Counted from the first letter of the stretch, positions 1-9,174 are shown. The stretch: 64,000 nucleotides of DNA from Acidobacteriota bacterium (GCA_029263395.1 JAJCXO010000023.1:25013-89012), one strand, 5' to 3'. The notes: generated by a model from the letters alone, not told the origin. Program-made: numbers and translations.

Positions 1-1745
1 AGCACACCAAGATTGTTTAATGTCAGGGCAGTCTCCAGCGACTCTCGACCATGAACTCTGGTTCTCAGTTCAAGCGTCTCCAAGTAGAGTTCCTCCGCCT
101 CTTGATACTTACCCAAAGTCTCGAGGACCTCTGCCAAGTTGTTCATTCCTCGAATCACCGAAGGATGCTGCTCGTCGATCAAGCGGCGCTTCATATCCAG
201 TGCTTCACGGAACAACACTTCGGCTGTTCTGACTCCCCCCTGGTTTTGCAGTATCGAAGCCTGATCGTTGAGGATAGTGGCAAGCTTGAGGTCATCGACA
301 TATAGCCTCAGCTCATTGTGGAAGTCGCCAGCGAATCCAGGGACTTCACCTGCTTCAGGGTCGAGTGTATGGAGGCGCTCCATCAGGTCTGCAAGCGATT
401 CAGAAATATGGCGTTCGTGCGCCGCGAGTTGGCGCTCTCGCTCAGCCTGAGTCTGTGAGACACCCCAGCCTATTCCGGAAAGCCCCGTCAATAGCACAGC
501 TCCCAGCATGAAGAGCCGCATTTTGTGACGGCGGAAGAACTTGGCAGTCTGGTAAGCCAGGGTCCCCTGCCTAGCCAAAACAGGCAGCCCGTCTAGATGG
601 CGCCCAATATCTTCCGATAACTGCTCGACCGAGCCATACCGATCTTTTGGCTCCTTACGTAAAGTCTTGAGCACTATGCTGTCGAGATCACCTGTCAATC
701 GACGGTGCAGGGCTTTAGGGTCACCTTCACGAGTCTCACTAACCGACTCGGGCGTGAGCGCTCCTACTTTACCTCCCCTGCTGAACTCGTCAGTGGCGAG
801 AACCGCATCGCTGGGTTTTGTCGGATCCTCCTCCTGAATGGCCTGGAATAGACCACTCATTGAATGATCCCGCAGCCGATAAGGCTGGTGTCCCGTAAGC
901 AGCTTGAATAACAGGACTCCCAGCGAATAGATATCGCTCGAAGTGGTAATCGCTTCACCTCGAACTTGCTCGGGGCTGGCGAACGGGGGTGTCATGGGTC
1001 CGGCGCCCGCGACTGTCAGCAGTGGCAACGTCGGAGTCTGGGTTGACAGCTTCTCGGATTCCAACAGCTTGGCGATACCAAAGTCCAACAGCTTCGGTTC
1101 GGCGCCTTCAGTGACCAAAATATTTCCTGGTTTGAGATCACGATGTACAACCAAGTTCTGATGCGCAAAATGGACCGCTGAGCACACTTTGCGGAACAAC
1201 TGTAGGCGTTCACGAGTGGAGAGTCTCCGATCGTCGCAATAACGATCGATGGGCTCTCCTTCGACCCTCTCCATAACAAAATACGGACGGCCATCCCCAG
1301 TCGTACCGCCGTCGAGAAGCTTGGAAATGTTGGGGTGGTCCAGGTTTGCAAGGATCTGCCGTTCATGCTCGAACCGACGAACGATCTCGTCGGTATCCAT
1401 CCCTCGCTTGAGGATCTTGATGGCCACTGACTTTTCGAAGTCATCAGCACGCGATGCTAGGTAGACACTGCCCATGCCGCCGCTGCCGACCTGATGGCGG
1501 ATGTTGTAGGATCCAATCCGGCCTTCAGACACTGAATCTGCGGGTCTCTCGGCATGCAGCGAGAAGACTGGCTCTTCTATGAAGGTCTCCGCATCTTCGG
1601 CTCCCGCGAGCAACGAACCGACCTCTTCCTTCAGCTCCGGTTTACCGGCGCATACCTTGTCCAGAAATGCAGCCCGCTCGGCCGCTGCAAGATGCAACGA
1701 CTGATCTACAACGATCTGGACTTGCTCCCAAAGCTCTGGTGACAT
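1..1745 (-). CDS. Membrane serine/threonine protein kinase with TPR sensor region (3' end outside window)
   Basis: Reading the minus strand from the ATG at 1745 gives an open frame that runs off the window edge, about 581 codons. The N-terminus has a short acidic helical segment, then a Hanks-type kinase domain. It shows a glycine loop (GSGGMGSVY), the VAIK lysine, the catalytic HRDLKPGN and the DFGIAK magnesium loop. After the kinase comes a basic stretch, one membrane segment (near FMLGAVLLTGLSG) and then TPR repeats with NNLAEVLETLGKYQEAEELY-like units. The expected role is a phospho-signalling receptor with the kinase in the cytoplasm and the TPRs beyond the membrane. A clear AGGGGAG ribosome site lies 6-7 nt before the ATG. 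It lies downstream of an ECF sigma gene, matching the second sigma/kinase module at 12213-15369. The substrate is unknown. Confidence 0.93.
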   Translation of the reverse strand, partial: MSPELWEQVQIVVDQSLHLAAAERAAFLDKVCAGKPELKEEVGSLLAGAEDAETFIEEPVFSLHAERPADSVSEGRIGSYNIRHQVGSGGMGSVYLASRADDFEKSVAIKILKRGMDTDEIVRRFEHERQILANLDHPNISKLLDGGTTGDGRPYFVMERVEGEPIDRYCDDRRLSTRERLQLFRKVCSAVHFAHQNLVVHRDLKPGNILVTEGAEPKLLDFGIAKLLESEKLSTQTPTLPLLTVAGAGPMTPPFASPEQVRGEAITTSSDIYSLGVLLFKLLTGHQPYRLRDHSMSGLFQAIQEEDPTKPSDAVLATDEFSRGGKVGALTPESVSETREGDPKALHRRLTGDLDSIVLKTLRKEPKDRYGSVEQLSEDIGRHLDGLPVLARQGTLAYQTAKFFRRHKMRLFMLGAVLLTGLSGIGWGVSQTQAERERQLAAHERHISESLADLMERLHTLDPEAGEVPGFAGDFHNELRLYVDDLKLATILNDQASILQNQGGVRTAEVLFREALDMKRRLIDEQHPSVIRGMNNLAEVLETLGKYQEAEELYLETLELRTRVHGRESLETALTLNNLGV

Positions 1746-1775
1746 CGCTAACTCCCCTGGGCCTCCCAGCCGAGT

Positions 1776-2021
1776 TTACTGCGAGACCACCGTCAGCGGA
1801 CAATCTGGAGAAAGATCTCCCAAATGGTTGACTCGAGAACAGGCTAGCAGCTTGTCTAGGTCCTTGACCAAGCTGGCACAAACGCCGGGGGTACAGGCAA
1901 CAAAAGCACCTGCGAAGCGCTCACAAGGAAACTCAATACAGACACCAAACAGTGGGAACGAATAGAAACAATCAGGATCAGCGAAAACGCCAACTACCTG
2001 CGTCAAACATAAACCGAGCAA
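1776..2021 (-). CDS. Possible Cys-rich small protein, or stop-separated extension of the upstream gene
   Basis: This is an uncertain call. The minus-strand frame is open from just after the TAG of the 117-aa gene (2124-2126) to a TAA at 1776-1778, 115 codons in exactly the frame of that gene. It opens with a Gly/Asn/Ser-rich linker-like stretch and then holds ten cysteines, all TGT codons, spread through a partly hydrophobic sequence. No ATG or GTG is in frame; the only plausible start is the TTG at 2021 (81 aa), without a good ribosome site. It ends 30 bp before the kinase gene. It could be a real Cys-rich protein, a readthrough domain of the 117-aa protein, a broken gene, or chance. Its third-position GC looks lower than that of most genes in the window. 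Confidence 0.3.
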   Translation of the reverse strand: MLGLCLTQVVGVFADPDCFYSFPLFGVCIEFPCERFAGAFVACTPGVCASLVKDLDKLLACSRVNHLGDLSPDCPLTVVSQ

Positions 2022-2123
2022 ATCAAAGGATATCCCTACCCTGAACTCACAAGCTCGTCGACAATCAAAGATTCCACCGTTCGATTGATTAGAGTTACCC
2101 GTACCCCCGCCAGAGTTTCTTGG

Positions 2124-2477
2124 CTAGGCCGCCTTCACGGCTTCCAGCTGCTCTTGCCAATTCGCTCGCCCAGCCAAGCTCACCAAGGATCTTAGGACCA
2201 TCGGTTTGCTTTCTTGTAGATTCACCAAAGCCGAAAACAACTTCGGATCCGTTTCCTGGAGCTGCCGGCCGGCCGTGATTTCCTTCACGTCAAACTCCCG
2301 GCCTTGCAACTGATCGAAGACATTCATGACTGCGGCGTCACCCTTGCTCATCCGCCCGACCAACAACGTCACGATCGGCTCTCCGACCCTCAACGCGCCT
2401 GCGACCAACATCAAATATCGATCCAGTTTTGTCGTCGAGATCTGCATCTTGTCTTTGTCTATCTCTCGTTTTCCCAT
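2124..2477 (-). CDS. Hypothetical 117-aa protein, helical, within sigma/kinase locus
   Basis: A 117-residue protein of unknown family. It has a charged N-terminus (MGKREIDKDK), then mostly predicted helix with a mildly hydrophobic stretch near residues 23-43 and no cysteine. No signal peptide or known motif is visible. The start is well supported, since GGAGG lies 9 nt before the ATG at 2477. It sits between the ECF sigma gene (2740-3318) and the kinase (1-1745) on the same strand, so it is probably part of the same regulatory module and may be a partner or target of the kinase; that is inference. Its TAG stop is followed in the same frame by 115 more open codons, so the true C-terminus deserves a check. 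Confidence 0.7.
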   Translation of the reverse strand: MGKREIDKDKMQISTTKLDRYLMLVAGALRVGEPIVTLLVGRMSKGDAAVMNVFDQLQGREFDVKEITAGRQLQETDPKLFSALVNLQESKPMVLRSLVSLAGRANWQEQLEAVKAA

Positions 2478-2739
2478 GGCTGCCGTCCTCCGCGGTTGCC
2501 TGATACCAGTCCTCCGACAGCGGCGATCGAGCCTAACCGGAGGTTCCTTCGCTGTATCTACTACGGACTCGAATACTCGCTTAATCGTTCCTATCTGGTA
2601 TCCGACAAGATCCTTGTCCCTCTCTGTTCACTTCCTTCTACTTACAAGGGCGGAAAAAAGAGCACAAGGTGATCAGGGGAATCAAGAAATGATTCCGTGA
2701 CCCAAAAAAGAATCACCCCAGTCGATGGGGTACCGGCCT

Positions 2740-3318
2740 TTAGTCTTGTTTCAGGTGGCGAAAAAGCCACAACTTAGCGGTGTTCCATTGACGCCGGGCG
2801 GTGATCGGCGAAACACCCAAGACTTCCGCGATCTCTTCGTGCGTGAGGCCGGCGAAAAACCGCATCTCGACAACTCTGCTGCCTTGTGGGTCGATCCGCG
2901 CCAAGTCATCGAGAGCCTCGTCGAGGGCCAGCAGATCCAGATCGCGGTTCTCCGCTAGGGCCAAAGCCTCGTCGAGAGACGCCTTCGGCAGATGGCTACC
3001 ACGTTTGGCGGCACCCCGGCCGCGGGCGTGATCTACCAAGACCCGTCGCATGAGCTGAGCAGCAAAGCCGAAGAAGTGCGATCGATTCTCCCAACTCACC
3101 TGCCGACGGTCCATCAGGCGCAAGAACACCTCATTGACCAAGGCCGTCGGCTGCAGCGTATGTCCGGCACGCTCGTCCGCAAAATACACCTTGGCGACAC
3201 GACGCAGCTCATCAAAAACCAGAGGCATGAGCTGCCCCAAGGCCTTCTTGTCGCCGCGGCCCCAGTCCAAGAGCAGCGTCGTGATATCGGATTCGGCGTT
3301 AGACACGGATCGACTCAT
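2740..3318 (-). CDS. ECF-type RNA polymerase sigma factor (acidobacterial/planctomycete Sig-70_X6-like)
   Basis: A 192-aa sigma factor. Region 2 is visible as LMPLVFDELRRVAKVYF followed by the QPTALVNEVFLRL helix and the promoter-melting segment with LMRRVLVDHARGR. Region 4 is VVEMRFFAGLTHEEIAEVLGVSPITARRQW, a typical helix-turn-helix. These features match the ECF family often paired with Ser/Thr kinases in Acidobacteria and Planctomycetes. I chose the ATG at 3318 because the family usually begins shortly before the ESDITTLLL segment; a GTG at 3342 would add eight residues. Neither has a strong ribosome site. It is transcribed toward the 117-aa gene and the kinase, and probably directs transcription of a regulon controlled by that kinase. 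No anti-sigma gene is seen nearby. Confidence 0.92.
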   Translation of the reverse strand: MSRSVSNAESDITTLLLDWGRGDKKALGQLMPLVFDELRRVAKVYFADERAGHTLQPTALVNEVFLRLMDRRQVSWENRSHFFGFAAQLMRRVLVDHARGRGAAKRGSHLPKASLDEALALAENRDLDLLALDEALDDLARIDPQGSRVVEMRFFAGLTHEEIAEVLGVSPITARRQWNTAKLWLFRHLKQD

Positions 3319-3695
3319 CCAACAAAGGTACGCGCAGTGCACTGTTAAGCAGAGATAGCCCCTTAAATCGGGCCGTTCTACTCTCCAGATGGTTCAATTC
3401 GGCAGAACTGCGAGCACCGGTGCCGCAGATGGCTCCACGGATGCCGATCAGCAACCATGAACCTACCAGCCCTGACACGGTGAGCTTGTTGCTTTCTACC
3501 ATATCCATGGCGATGAATCACATTGCGAACGATTACCGCATAGATCGTTAAGAGCGTATGGAGTCTCCGAACGTCTATTGCGCCCGTGTTAAAGTCAGCC
3601 TGTCACAGGCGTAGGATCCCGCAATGCTATCGCCGTGGCGCTCCTGTCGTGACGTGGCCGCCGTGGCGTCACAGTCCCAAGCAACGAGGTGCTCG
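3319..3695. other. Intergenic region between divergent sigma factor and cytochrome genes
   Basis: About 375 bp that must carry the divergent promoters of the sigma factor (minus) and the multiheme cytochrome operon (plus). I see no convincing consensus promoter, no strong hairpin and no supported gene. A 69-codon minus-strand frame here is not convincing. Confidence 0.6.
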
Positions 3696-5537
3696 ATGAC
3701 AACTCAGATCCACACCAATGTTCCGCGCCGACTGCTTTGGCTAGCTGGCTCACTTTCACTCCTATTGATCGCAACACTGTGGGCGGCCACAGCTCCAGCT
3801 CAGGAAGAAGCGGCAACCCCGCCACCCCCAAGTGCTGATCAAGAGCATGCAGCACTCTTCTCGGAAAACCGATTCCCGGCTGCTACGACGTGTGCAACCT
3901 GCCATCCCGATCACTACCGTGAATGGTCAGTCTCGCCGCACGCCTATGCTCAGATGAGCCCAGTCTTCAATGCCATGCATGGCACGATCCTCAAACGCAC
4001 TAATGGCACCAACGGCGATTTCTGCATCCGCTGCCACACACCGGTCGGCATGAACCTCGGCGAGCCCGAGTTCATGTCGAATATCGACCGTCATCCGACA
4101 TCCCGCGAGGGTGTCACTTGTATCGTCTGCCATCGCGTCAACCAGGCCTACGGCAAACTCAGCGGTCGCTTGGCCATCGTCGAGGGGGACCTCTTCGAGC
4201 CGGTTTATGGTCCCAAGGGCGGCGAAGAGCTCGAGCGGGTGATCGAAAGCGGGGACTATCGAGTCAATACCGAGCGCGGCAAGGCCGGCCGAGCAATTCA
4301 CACCGAGGCTGAGAAGTTCTTTCAGCTGTCGACGTCAGGCTTTTGTGGTACCTGCCACGACGTCAACCTGGTGAACGGCTTTCGTCTCGAAGAAGCCTTC
4401 AGTGAGTTCAAGAACTCCCCCGCCGCCAAAGAAGGCGTGTCGTGCCAGGATTGCCACATGGGAACCGAGCCAGGCGTGGCTTCGGGCTATGCCGAAGCGC
4501 CTGCGGCCGTCGTCGGTGGCAAGCCGACGATGCCTCGCAAACGCACGGACCACATGTTCATTGGCCCGGATTACTCAGTGGTTCATCCAGGAATCTTCCC
4601 TCATAACACTCAGGCCTCTGAACTCGCCACGATCCGCGAGTGGCTGACCTTCGACGTCGAGGCGGGTTGGGGCACCGATGAGTTCGAGACCGAGACTCCA
4701 GAAGGTCAAGAGTTTCCGGAACGCTGGCGCTCGGCTGACGATCGCTATGACGCACGCGACATCCTGAACGCCAACCAAACCCTGCTGGACGAAGCCCACC
4801 ACGCCCGACGCAAGGTGCTTCAGGCGGGATATCAGCTGGGCGAAATGGTCGTCGAGCAAGCCGACGAGCAACGCGGCTTGAAGTTCAAGGTTGAACTCCG
4901 CAACGGCACCAACGGCCACGGCGTGCCGACCGGCTTCGACGCTGAGCGCCTGGTATTCCTGCGGGTGACCGTCTCCGACCGCGACAACACGGTGGTGTAT
5001 CGCTCCGGAGATCTGGATCCCAACGGAGACGTCAGAGACCTGCACTCGTTGTATGTGCACAATGGCGAACTGCCCCTCGACAAAGACCTTCTCAGCTTGC
5101 AATCACGTTTCCTGACCCGCATGGTGCGCGGCGGGGAGCGCGAACAAGTGCTGGCGGTCAACTACTCACCGGACCCCTTACCCTTTCTTCGTCCGTCGAC
5201 CTCATCAACCGTGTTGACAGGCCGACCACGGGGGGCTCGCAAGCATAAGCAGAACATCGCGCCAGGTGACAGCATCTGGGGCACCTACAACGTGGAACCT
5301 TCGGCATTGACCGGCAAGGGCCCCTACAGAGCGAGAGTTCAAGTCGTTGCAGGAATGATCCCGGTGAATCTCATCCACGAGATCAAAGACGTTGGCTTCG
5401 ACTATTACATGAGTGCCCGCGAGGTTGCTGACAAAATCGTAGCCGGTCATCTCGTGCTGTGGGAGTCAGATCTCGAGCTGGATACCGGAACCAAGCCCAC
5501 ACCCAAGACCAAACAAGCCGTAGCGGCATCGCCTTGA
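3696..5537 (+). CDS. Exported pentaheme cytochrome c (cytochrome c554-like)
   Basis: A 613-aa protein with an N-terminal signal peptide (RRLLW then a Leu-rich core ending APAQ). It has five CxxCH heme-binding motifs: CATCH (66-70), CIRCH (110-114), CIVCH (142-146), CGTCH (217-221) and CQDCH (250-254), all in the N-terminal 260 residues. The segment after the first heme (HYREWSVSPHAYA) is typical of the cytochrome c554/NapC-like multiheme family. The C-terminal 350 residues have no heme motif and look beta-rich. The likely role is periplasmic or outer-surface electron transfer; the donor and acceptor are unknown. GAGGTG lies 6 nt before the ATG at 3696; an earlier in-frame ATG at 3624 would bury the signal peptide. 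It is followed after 25 bp by an outer-membrane barrel gene, probably its partner. Confidence 0.92.
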   Translation: MTTQIHTNVPRRLLWLAGSLSLLLIATLWAATAPAQEEAATPPPPSADQEHAALFSENRFPAATTCATCHPDHYREWSVSPHAYAQMSPVFNAMHGTILKRTNGTNGDFCIRCHTPVGMNLGEPEFMSNIDRHPTSREGVTCIVCHRVNQAYGKLSGRLAIVEGDLFEPVYGPKGGEELERVIESGDYRVNTERGKAGRAIHTEAEKFFQLSTSGFCGTCHDVNLVNGFRLEEAFSEFKNSPAAKEGVSCQDCHMGTEPGVASGYAEAPAAVVGGKPTMPRKRTDHMFIGPDYSVVHPGIFPHNTQASELATIREWLTFDVEAGWGTDEFETETPEGQEFPERWRSADDRYDARDILNANQTLLDEAHHARRKVLQAGYQLGEMVVEQADEQRGLKFKVELRNGTNGHGVPTGFDAERLVFLRVTVSDRDNTVVYRSGDLDPNGDVRDLHSLYVHNGELPLDKDLLSLQSRFLTRMVRGGEREQVLAVNYSPDPLPFLRPSTSSTVLTGRPRGARKHKQNIAPGDSIWGTYNVEPSALTGKGPYRARVQVVAGMIPVNLIHEIKDVGFDYYMSAREVADKIVAGHLVLWESDLELDTGTKPTPKTKQAVAASP

Positions 5538-5562
5538 CTCGAACTCCTTGGGAATCATCGGA

Positions 5563-7113
5563 ATGAGTACACGCTGGTTGATCTTTGGTTTGTTGGCAGC
5601 GCTGATGTTCGCTCCCACCCTGAGTGCGGTGGGAGCACCTGTTGATGACAAGCGGGAGGGCGCCGGCAAGGATGGTGCCGATGAAACTACTGAAGATGAT
5701 CCATCTGATAGCCACATAGGCGGCGAGCCGGAAGATCACGACGAGTCAGCACACGGCGCTTCCCAGGGTGAGGAACACGGAAAAGAGCACGGCAAGGGGC
5801 ATTCGAGTCGCTTGACTGACGAGAAGATTCCCCTCCAGCTCGAAGGTTTCCCACAGCGTCCGAAGCCGATTCTCGAACTCGGCGAGCCTTTCCTCGGTAC
5901 CGGTACGCTGCGATCAGGCTTCAGACTCCCCACCGGAGCGGTCTGGCAACCCTCGCTGCTCGCCTTCGGTACGTTTCGCACCGCAGTCCAGACCTTCGAG
6001 CCAGATGATGTCGGCGGTTCGCGGATTACCGAGTGGGCCAATCGGCTCGATCTATTTCTGAATCTTCAACTCTCCGGCAGTGAGCGCCTGGTGGTGGGAA
6101 TCCGTGCCCTCGATGATGACGGCCGCTTCACCAGCTACTTCTTCGAACATCCGGACGACAGCCTGGACGGCAGCTTCGACGATGCGTTCGACGCCGGAAT
6201 TGAAGCCCTCTACTTTGAAGGCGACTTCGGCGAGATTTTCCCCAACCTGGATCGCGATGACTTCGGTTCGACCGACATCGGCTTTTCGGTCGGGCGCCAG
6301 CCGATGCTCTTTCAGGAGGGCATGTTGATCGACGACACCCTCGATGGCGTCGGTTTCACTCGCAATACGCTGCTACCTCGTAACACCTCCAACTTCCGGC
6401 TGACTTTCTTTTATGGCTGGGACAACATCAACATCAACAATGCCGAACAGCGCTCAGCCAATCTTTTTGCGCTGCTGTCTTCCACTGACTTCCGCAAGTC
6501 GACGGTGGACGTCGATGTCGCCTACATCCAGACTCATGATGCCAGCGGAGATTTGATTACCGGCGGCATCAACGCCGTCCAACGCCTCGGCAAAACCAAC
6601 AGCGCATTCCGGATTCTGGGATCGGTCGCCACCGACGAAGAGACCGCATCCTCGACCGATGGGTTTCTGCTCTTCAGCGAGCTGTCGTGGACACCTCACT
6701 ACACGCACGATCACGTGTACCTCACCACCTTCGCGGCGTTTGACGAATACTCCCCAGCGGCACGTGGCGCCGGCCCCGCCTCGAGCGGCCCGCTGGGACG
6801 AGCTGGGATCAACTTTGCCGCGGTCGGTATCGGTAGCTTTGGCGCGCCGCTTTCGGGGCGTGCTAGCGACGTCGTCGGTGGCGCCTTCGGCTACCAGAAA
6901 TTCTTTGACCACACCCGAAGGCAGCTGATCATTGAAGCCGGAGCGCGTATCGGTATCGATGACTTGGTGGACGACGCTTTCGCCGCCACGGCCCGTTATC
7001 AGGCCGCTTTGGGTAGGCGCACGGTGGTGGTTGTCGATGGTTTTGTCGGCTACAACGAAAGCTCCGATCAGGTCCCTTTTGGGGGTCGCCTCGAACTGCT
7101 TTTGAAGTTTTGA
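5563..7113 (+). CDS. Outer-membrane beta-barrel protein with His/Asp/Glu-rich N-terminal segment
   Basis: A 516-aa protein with a signal peptide (STRWLIFGLLAALMFAPTLSA). Next comes a long acidic, His-rich low-complexity stretch (about residues 30-80, many EDH, EEHGK and GKGH units), then alternating polar/hydrophobic strands to a terminal phenylalanine. This is the layout of a porin-like or alginate-export-like barrel. The His/acid-rich stretch could bind metal ions, which is inference. It follows the pentaheme cytochrome by 25 bp, so the pair may form an electron-transfer or metal-related unit at the outer membrane. The ATG at 5563 is preferred to the TTG at 5548 because the signal peptide starts there. 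The exact barrel family cannot be named from sequence alone. Confidence 0.85.
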   Translation: MSTRWLIFGLLAALMFAPTLSAVGAPVDDKREGAGKDGADETTEDDPSDSHIGGEPEDHDESAHGASQGEEHGKEHGKGHSSRLTDEKIPLQLEGFPQRPKPILELGEPFLGTGTLRSGFRLPTGAVWQPSLLAFGTFRTAVQTFEPDDVGGSRITEWANRLDLFLNLQLSGSERLVVGIRALDDDGRFTSYFFEHPDDSLDGSFDDAFDAGIEALYFEGDFGEIFPNLDRDDFGSTDIGFSVGRQPMLFQEGMLIDDTLDGVGFTRNTLLPRNTSNFRLTFFYGWDNININNAEQRSANLFALLSSTDFRKSTVDVDVAYIQTHDASGDLITGGINAVQRLGKTNSAFRILGSVATDEETASSTDGFLLFSELSWTPHYTHDHVYLTTFAAFDEYSPAARGAGPASSGPLGRAGINFAAVGIGSFGAPLSGRASDVVGGAFGYQKFFDHTRRQLIIEAGARIGIDDLVDDAFAATARYQAALGRRTVVVVDGFVGYNESSDQVPFGGRLELLLKF

Positions 7114-7363
7114 CTCTGGCTAGATCGCATCCAATACCGACCGCGGGCCGGTCGAGCGTTCGCTGCAACACCGTCACCGCCTTGACAGGTTGCTGGCAGC
7201 AAACCATGATATAGAATCATCTCGATACCTCCATAGCCGCTACGAGGTGTCGAGATTCTCCGCCTCAGATCCTCAGATCTGGGCGCCACCAACCTCATAG
7301 ACCTTCTGGACTTACCCTGGTTCCACCTCGTACGGGACTACACGTTCGCCCAAACGCATCACC

Positions 7364-8338
7364 ATGCTCCGCAGCAAGACTTCAGCTTGGCTTCCTTCGA
7401 CCTGGTTGTGTTCAACAATCCTGCTGTGCACAACACCCTCTTGGGCAATGAGCTCCCCGCAGGACCCGGAGCAGGCTCAGCCAGGCTTCGAAGCCGCGGT
7501 CGAAGTTGAATGGATCCTGGTGCCGGTTGTGGTCAGGAGCTCATCGGGCTATCTCCGTGGACTCGATGCTGAAGATTTTGTTCTGGCGGTGGATGGTCAT
7601 CCCGTCACTCTCGACAGTTTCGAAAATCGCGCCGACGCACCGGTCAGCCTGATCCACCTCCAGGATCTGTCAGGCAGCATGGCACTCGGTGATAAGCTCG
7701 AAACCAGCCGTCGGGCTCTTGGCTGCTTCCTGGACCACACGCAACCTGGCGACGAGATCGCCCTTGCGACATTCGCCAGCGGTCGGATCCAGGTCGAAGT
7801 ACCGCTGACCACCGACCTCGGAGTCGTCCGTGAAGCGATGGCCTCCTGGCGAGGTTACGGTACGACCGCTCTGCATGACGCGGTTTCGTGGTTGCCAGAT
7901 ATCGCGGTCCGCGAACACAGTGTCAAAAGAGCAGCCTTGTTGATCTCCGACGGCGTCGACAATGCCAGCGTCCTCAGTTCCGGCGCGGCCCGGGCGATGG
8001 TGCGCCAGGCTCAAATGCCGGTTTATGTCCTCGGGCTTGAATCAGGCAGCCCGTTCGAGCTCAACGCCGAGGGACGCAAACGGCATCGTTATGCCGACGG
8101 TTTGAATCTCTTGGCGCACCTCACTGGCGGTCAGTACCACGCTATTCAAGGGCACAAAGGCCTCACCGAAGCTTGTCGGGCGATGGTCGAAGATCTCCGG
8201 GCCCAATATGTCCTGGGATTCGCGACCGGTTCCGGCGGCGACTCTGCACAGCGGGCTCTAAGGGTCGACATTCCTGGAAAGAACGTAGCTGTGGTCCATC
8301 GAAGAAGTTACACCGGCCGACTTCCGGCCACTGACTGA
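7364..8338 (+). CDS. Secreted VWFA-related domain protein (acidobacterial type)
   Basis: A 324-aa protein with a signal peptide ending near PSWA. It has the N-terminal segment that precedes the VWFA domain in the acidobacterial VWFA-related family (VEVEWILVPVVVRSSSGYLRGL, then LDAEDFVLAVDG). The A domain runs from about residue 90 to 305. Its metal-ion-dependent adhesion site is DLSGSM plus a later threonine (YGTTALHDAV) and aspartate (LLISDGVD). Such domains bind protein ligands through a metal ion. It stands 250 bp after the barrel gene and 38 bp before an OmpA-family lipoprotein, with which it is probably cotranscribed. The ligand is unknown. It resembles the C-terminal third of the protein at 21875-24979. 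Confidence 0.88.
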   Translation: MLRSKTSAWLPSTWLCSTILLCTTPSWAMSSPQDPEQAQPGFEAAVEVEWILVPVVVRSSSGYLRGLDAEDFVLAVDGHPVTLDSFENRADAPVSLIHLQDLSGSMALGDKLETSRRALGCFLDHTQPGDEIALATFASGRIQVEVPLTTDLGVVREAMASWRGYGTTALHDAVSWLPDIAVREHSVKRAALLISDGVDNASVLSSGAARAMVRQAQMPVYVLGLESGSPFELNAEGRKRHRYADGLNLLAHLTGGQYHAIQGHKGLTEACRAMVEDLRAQYVLGFATGSGGDSAQRALRVDIPGKNVAVVHRRSYTGRLPATD

Positions 8339-8376
8339 TCCTCCACCTTTTCCCAACCAACTACACAGGAGAATTC

Positions 8377-9006
8377 ATGCGATTCACTACGCTCTCCGTA
8401 CTCGCCATCACCCTGCTGACGACCGCCTGCGCTACCAAGAACTTTGTCCGTCGTGAGAACAGCACGATGGAAGAACGAATGGCGCAAAAGATGACCGAGA
8501 TGGAGGGGCAAATCGAAGAAACTCAGACCGAGATCGAACGCGTCGAGGACCGTACCGAGCAAAACGAGCAGCAGGTCGTCGAGCTCTCGAAAACGTCTCA
8601 GGAAGCCTTGGATCGGGCAATCGCTGCTGGCAAGCTAGCGGAGGGCAAGTTCCTCTACGAAGCGGTGCTCACCGATGACAAAGTGCGCTTCGGGTTTGAT
8701 CGCGCCGAGCTCAGCGACGAGGCCAAGGCAGCCCTCGACAGCTTCGCAGCCGAGGTCAAGAGTAACAACCAGGACGTTTATATCGAGATCCAGGGCCATA
8801 CAGATTCCGTCGGTCCAGACGCCTACAACCACACACTCGGCCTCGAACGGGCCGAAGCGGTCCGCACCTACCTCAGTCAAGGCCAGGGCTTCGCACTCCA
8901 CCGCATGTCTGTCATCTCCTACGGCGAAAGTGAACCTGTGGTCGCCAACGACAATCGCGAGAACCGGAGTCAGAATCGACGCGTTCTACTCGTGGTCTTG
9001 AAATAG
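8377..9006 (+). CDS. OmpA-family lipoprotein, peptidoglycan-binding
   Basis: A 209-aa protein. The N-terminus is a lipoprotein-like signal (AITLLTTAC, modified Cys at about 19; the lipobox is not perfect). Residues 30-90 form a charged coiled coil with regular Glu/Gln/Arg. The C-terminal 110 residues are an OmpA domain, with the strand YIEIQGHTDSVG, the NHTLGLERAEAVRTYL helix that carries the peptidoglycan-binding Asp/Arg positions, and the terminal RSQNRRV segment. It should tether the outer membrane to the cell wall, like Pal. CAGGAG lies 7 nt before the ATG. It follows the VWFA gene by 38 bp and is closed by a hairpin at 9042-9072. Confidence 0.93.
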   Translation: MRFTTLSVLAITLLTTACATKNFVRRENSTMEERMAQKMTEMEGQIEETQTEIERVEDRTEQNEQQVVELSKTSQEALDRAIAAGKLAEGKFLYEAVLTDDKVRFGFDRAELSDEAKAALDSFAAEVKSNNQDVYIEIQGHTDSVGPDAYNHTLGLERAEAVRTYLSQGQGFALHRMSVISYGESEPVVANDNRENRSQNRRVLLVVLK

Positions 9007-9041
9007 CAGACGTCAGCGACCAGCCAGCGCTCGGTGAATCC

Positions 9042-9072
9042 CAGTTCAGCGGTCTCGAGGACTGCTGAACTG
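9042..9072 (+). terminator. Stem-loop after OmpA gene
   Basis: A 12-bp stem (CAGTTCAGCGGT pairing with ACTGCTGAACTG, one G-U pair) with a 7-nt loop, 36 bp after the OmpA stop. It has no run of T after it, so it is either a weak intrinsic terminator or an mRNA 3' stabiliser. Confidence 0.45.
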
Positions 9073-9174
9073 AATCGGACTCCTTGATAACCTCGCTGAG
9101 TTCTCTCCAGCAGTAGCCTCGGCCAGGCCGTGGAGAGAGCACCTCAACCGTCGTCAATCAAGGGAGTCCCGTTT

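Noticed and set aside
3299..3508. A 69-codon minus-strand frame before the sigma gene, with a hydrophobic patch
   Set aside because: It overlaps the sigma start in another frame, lacks a ribosome site and has no recognisable features.
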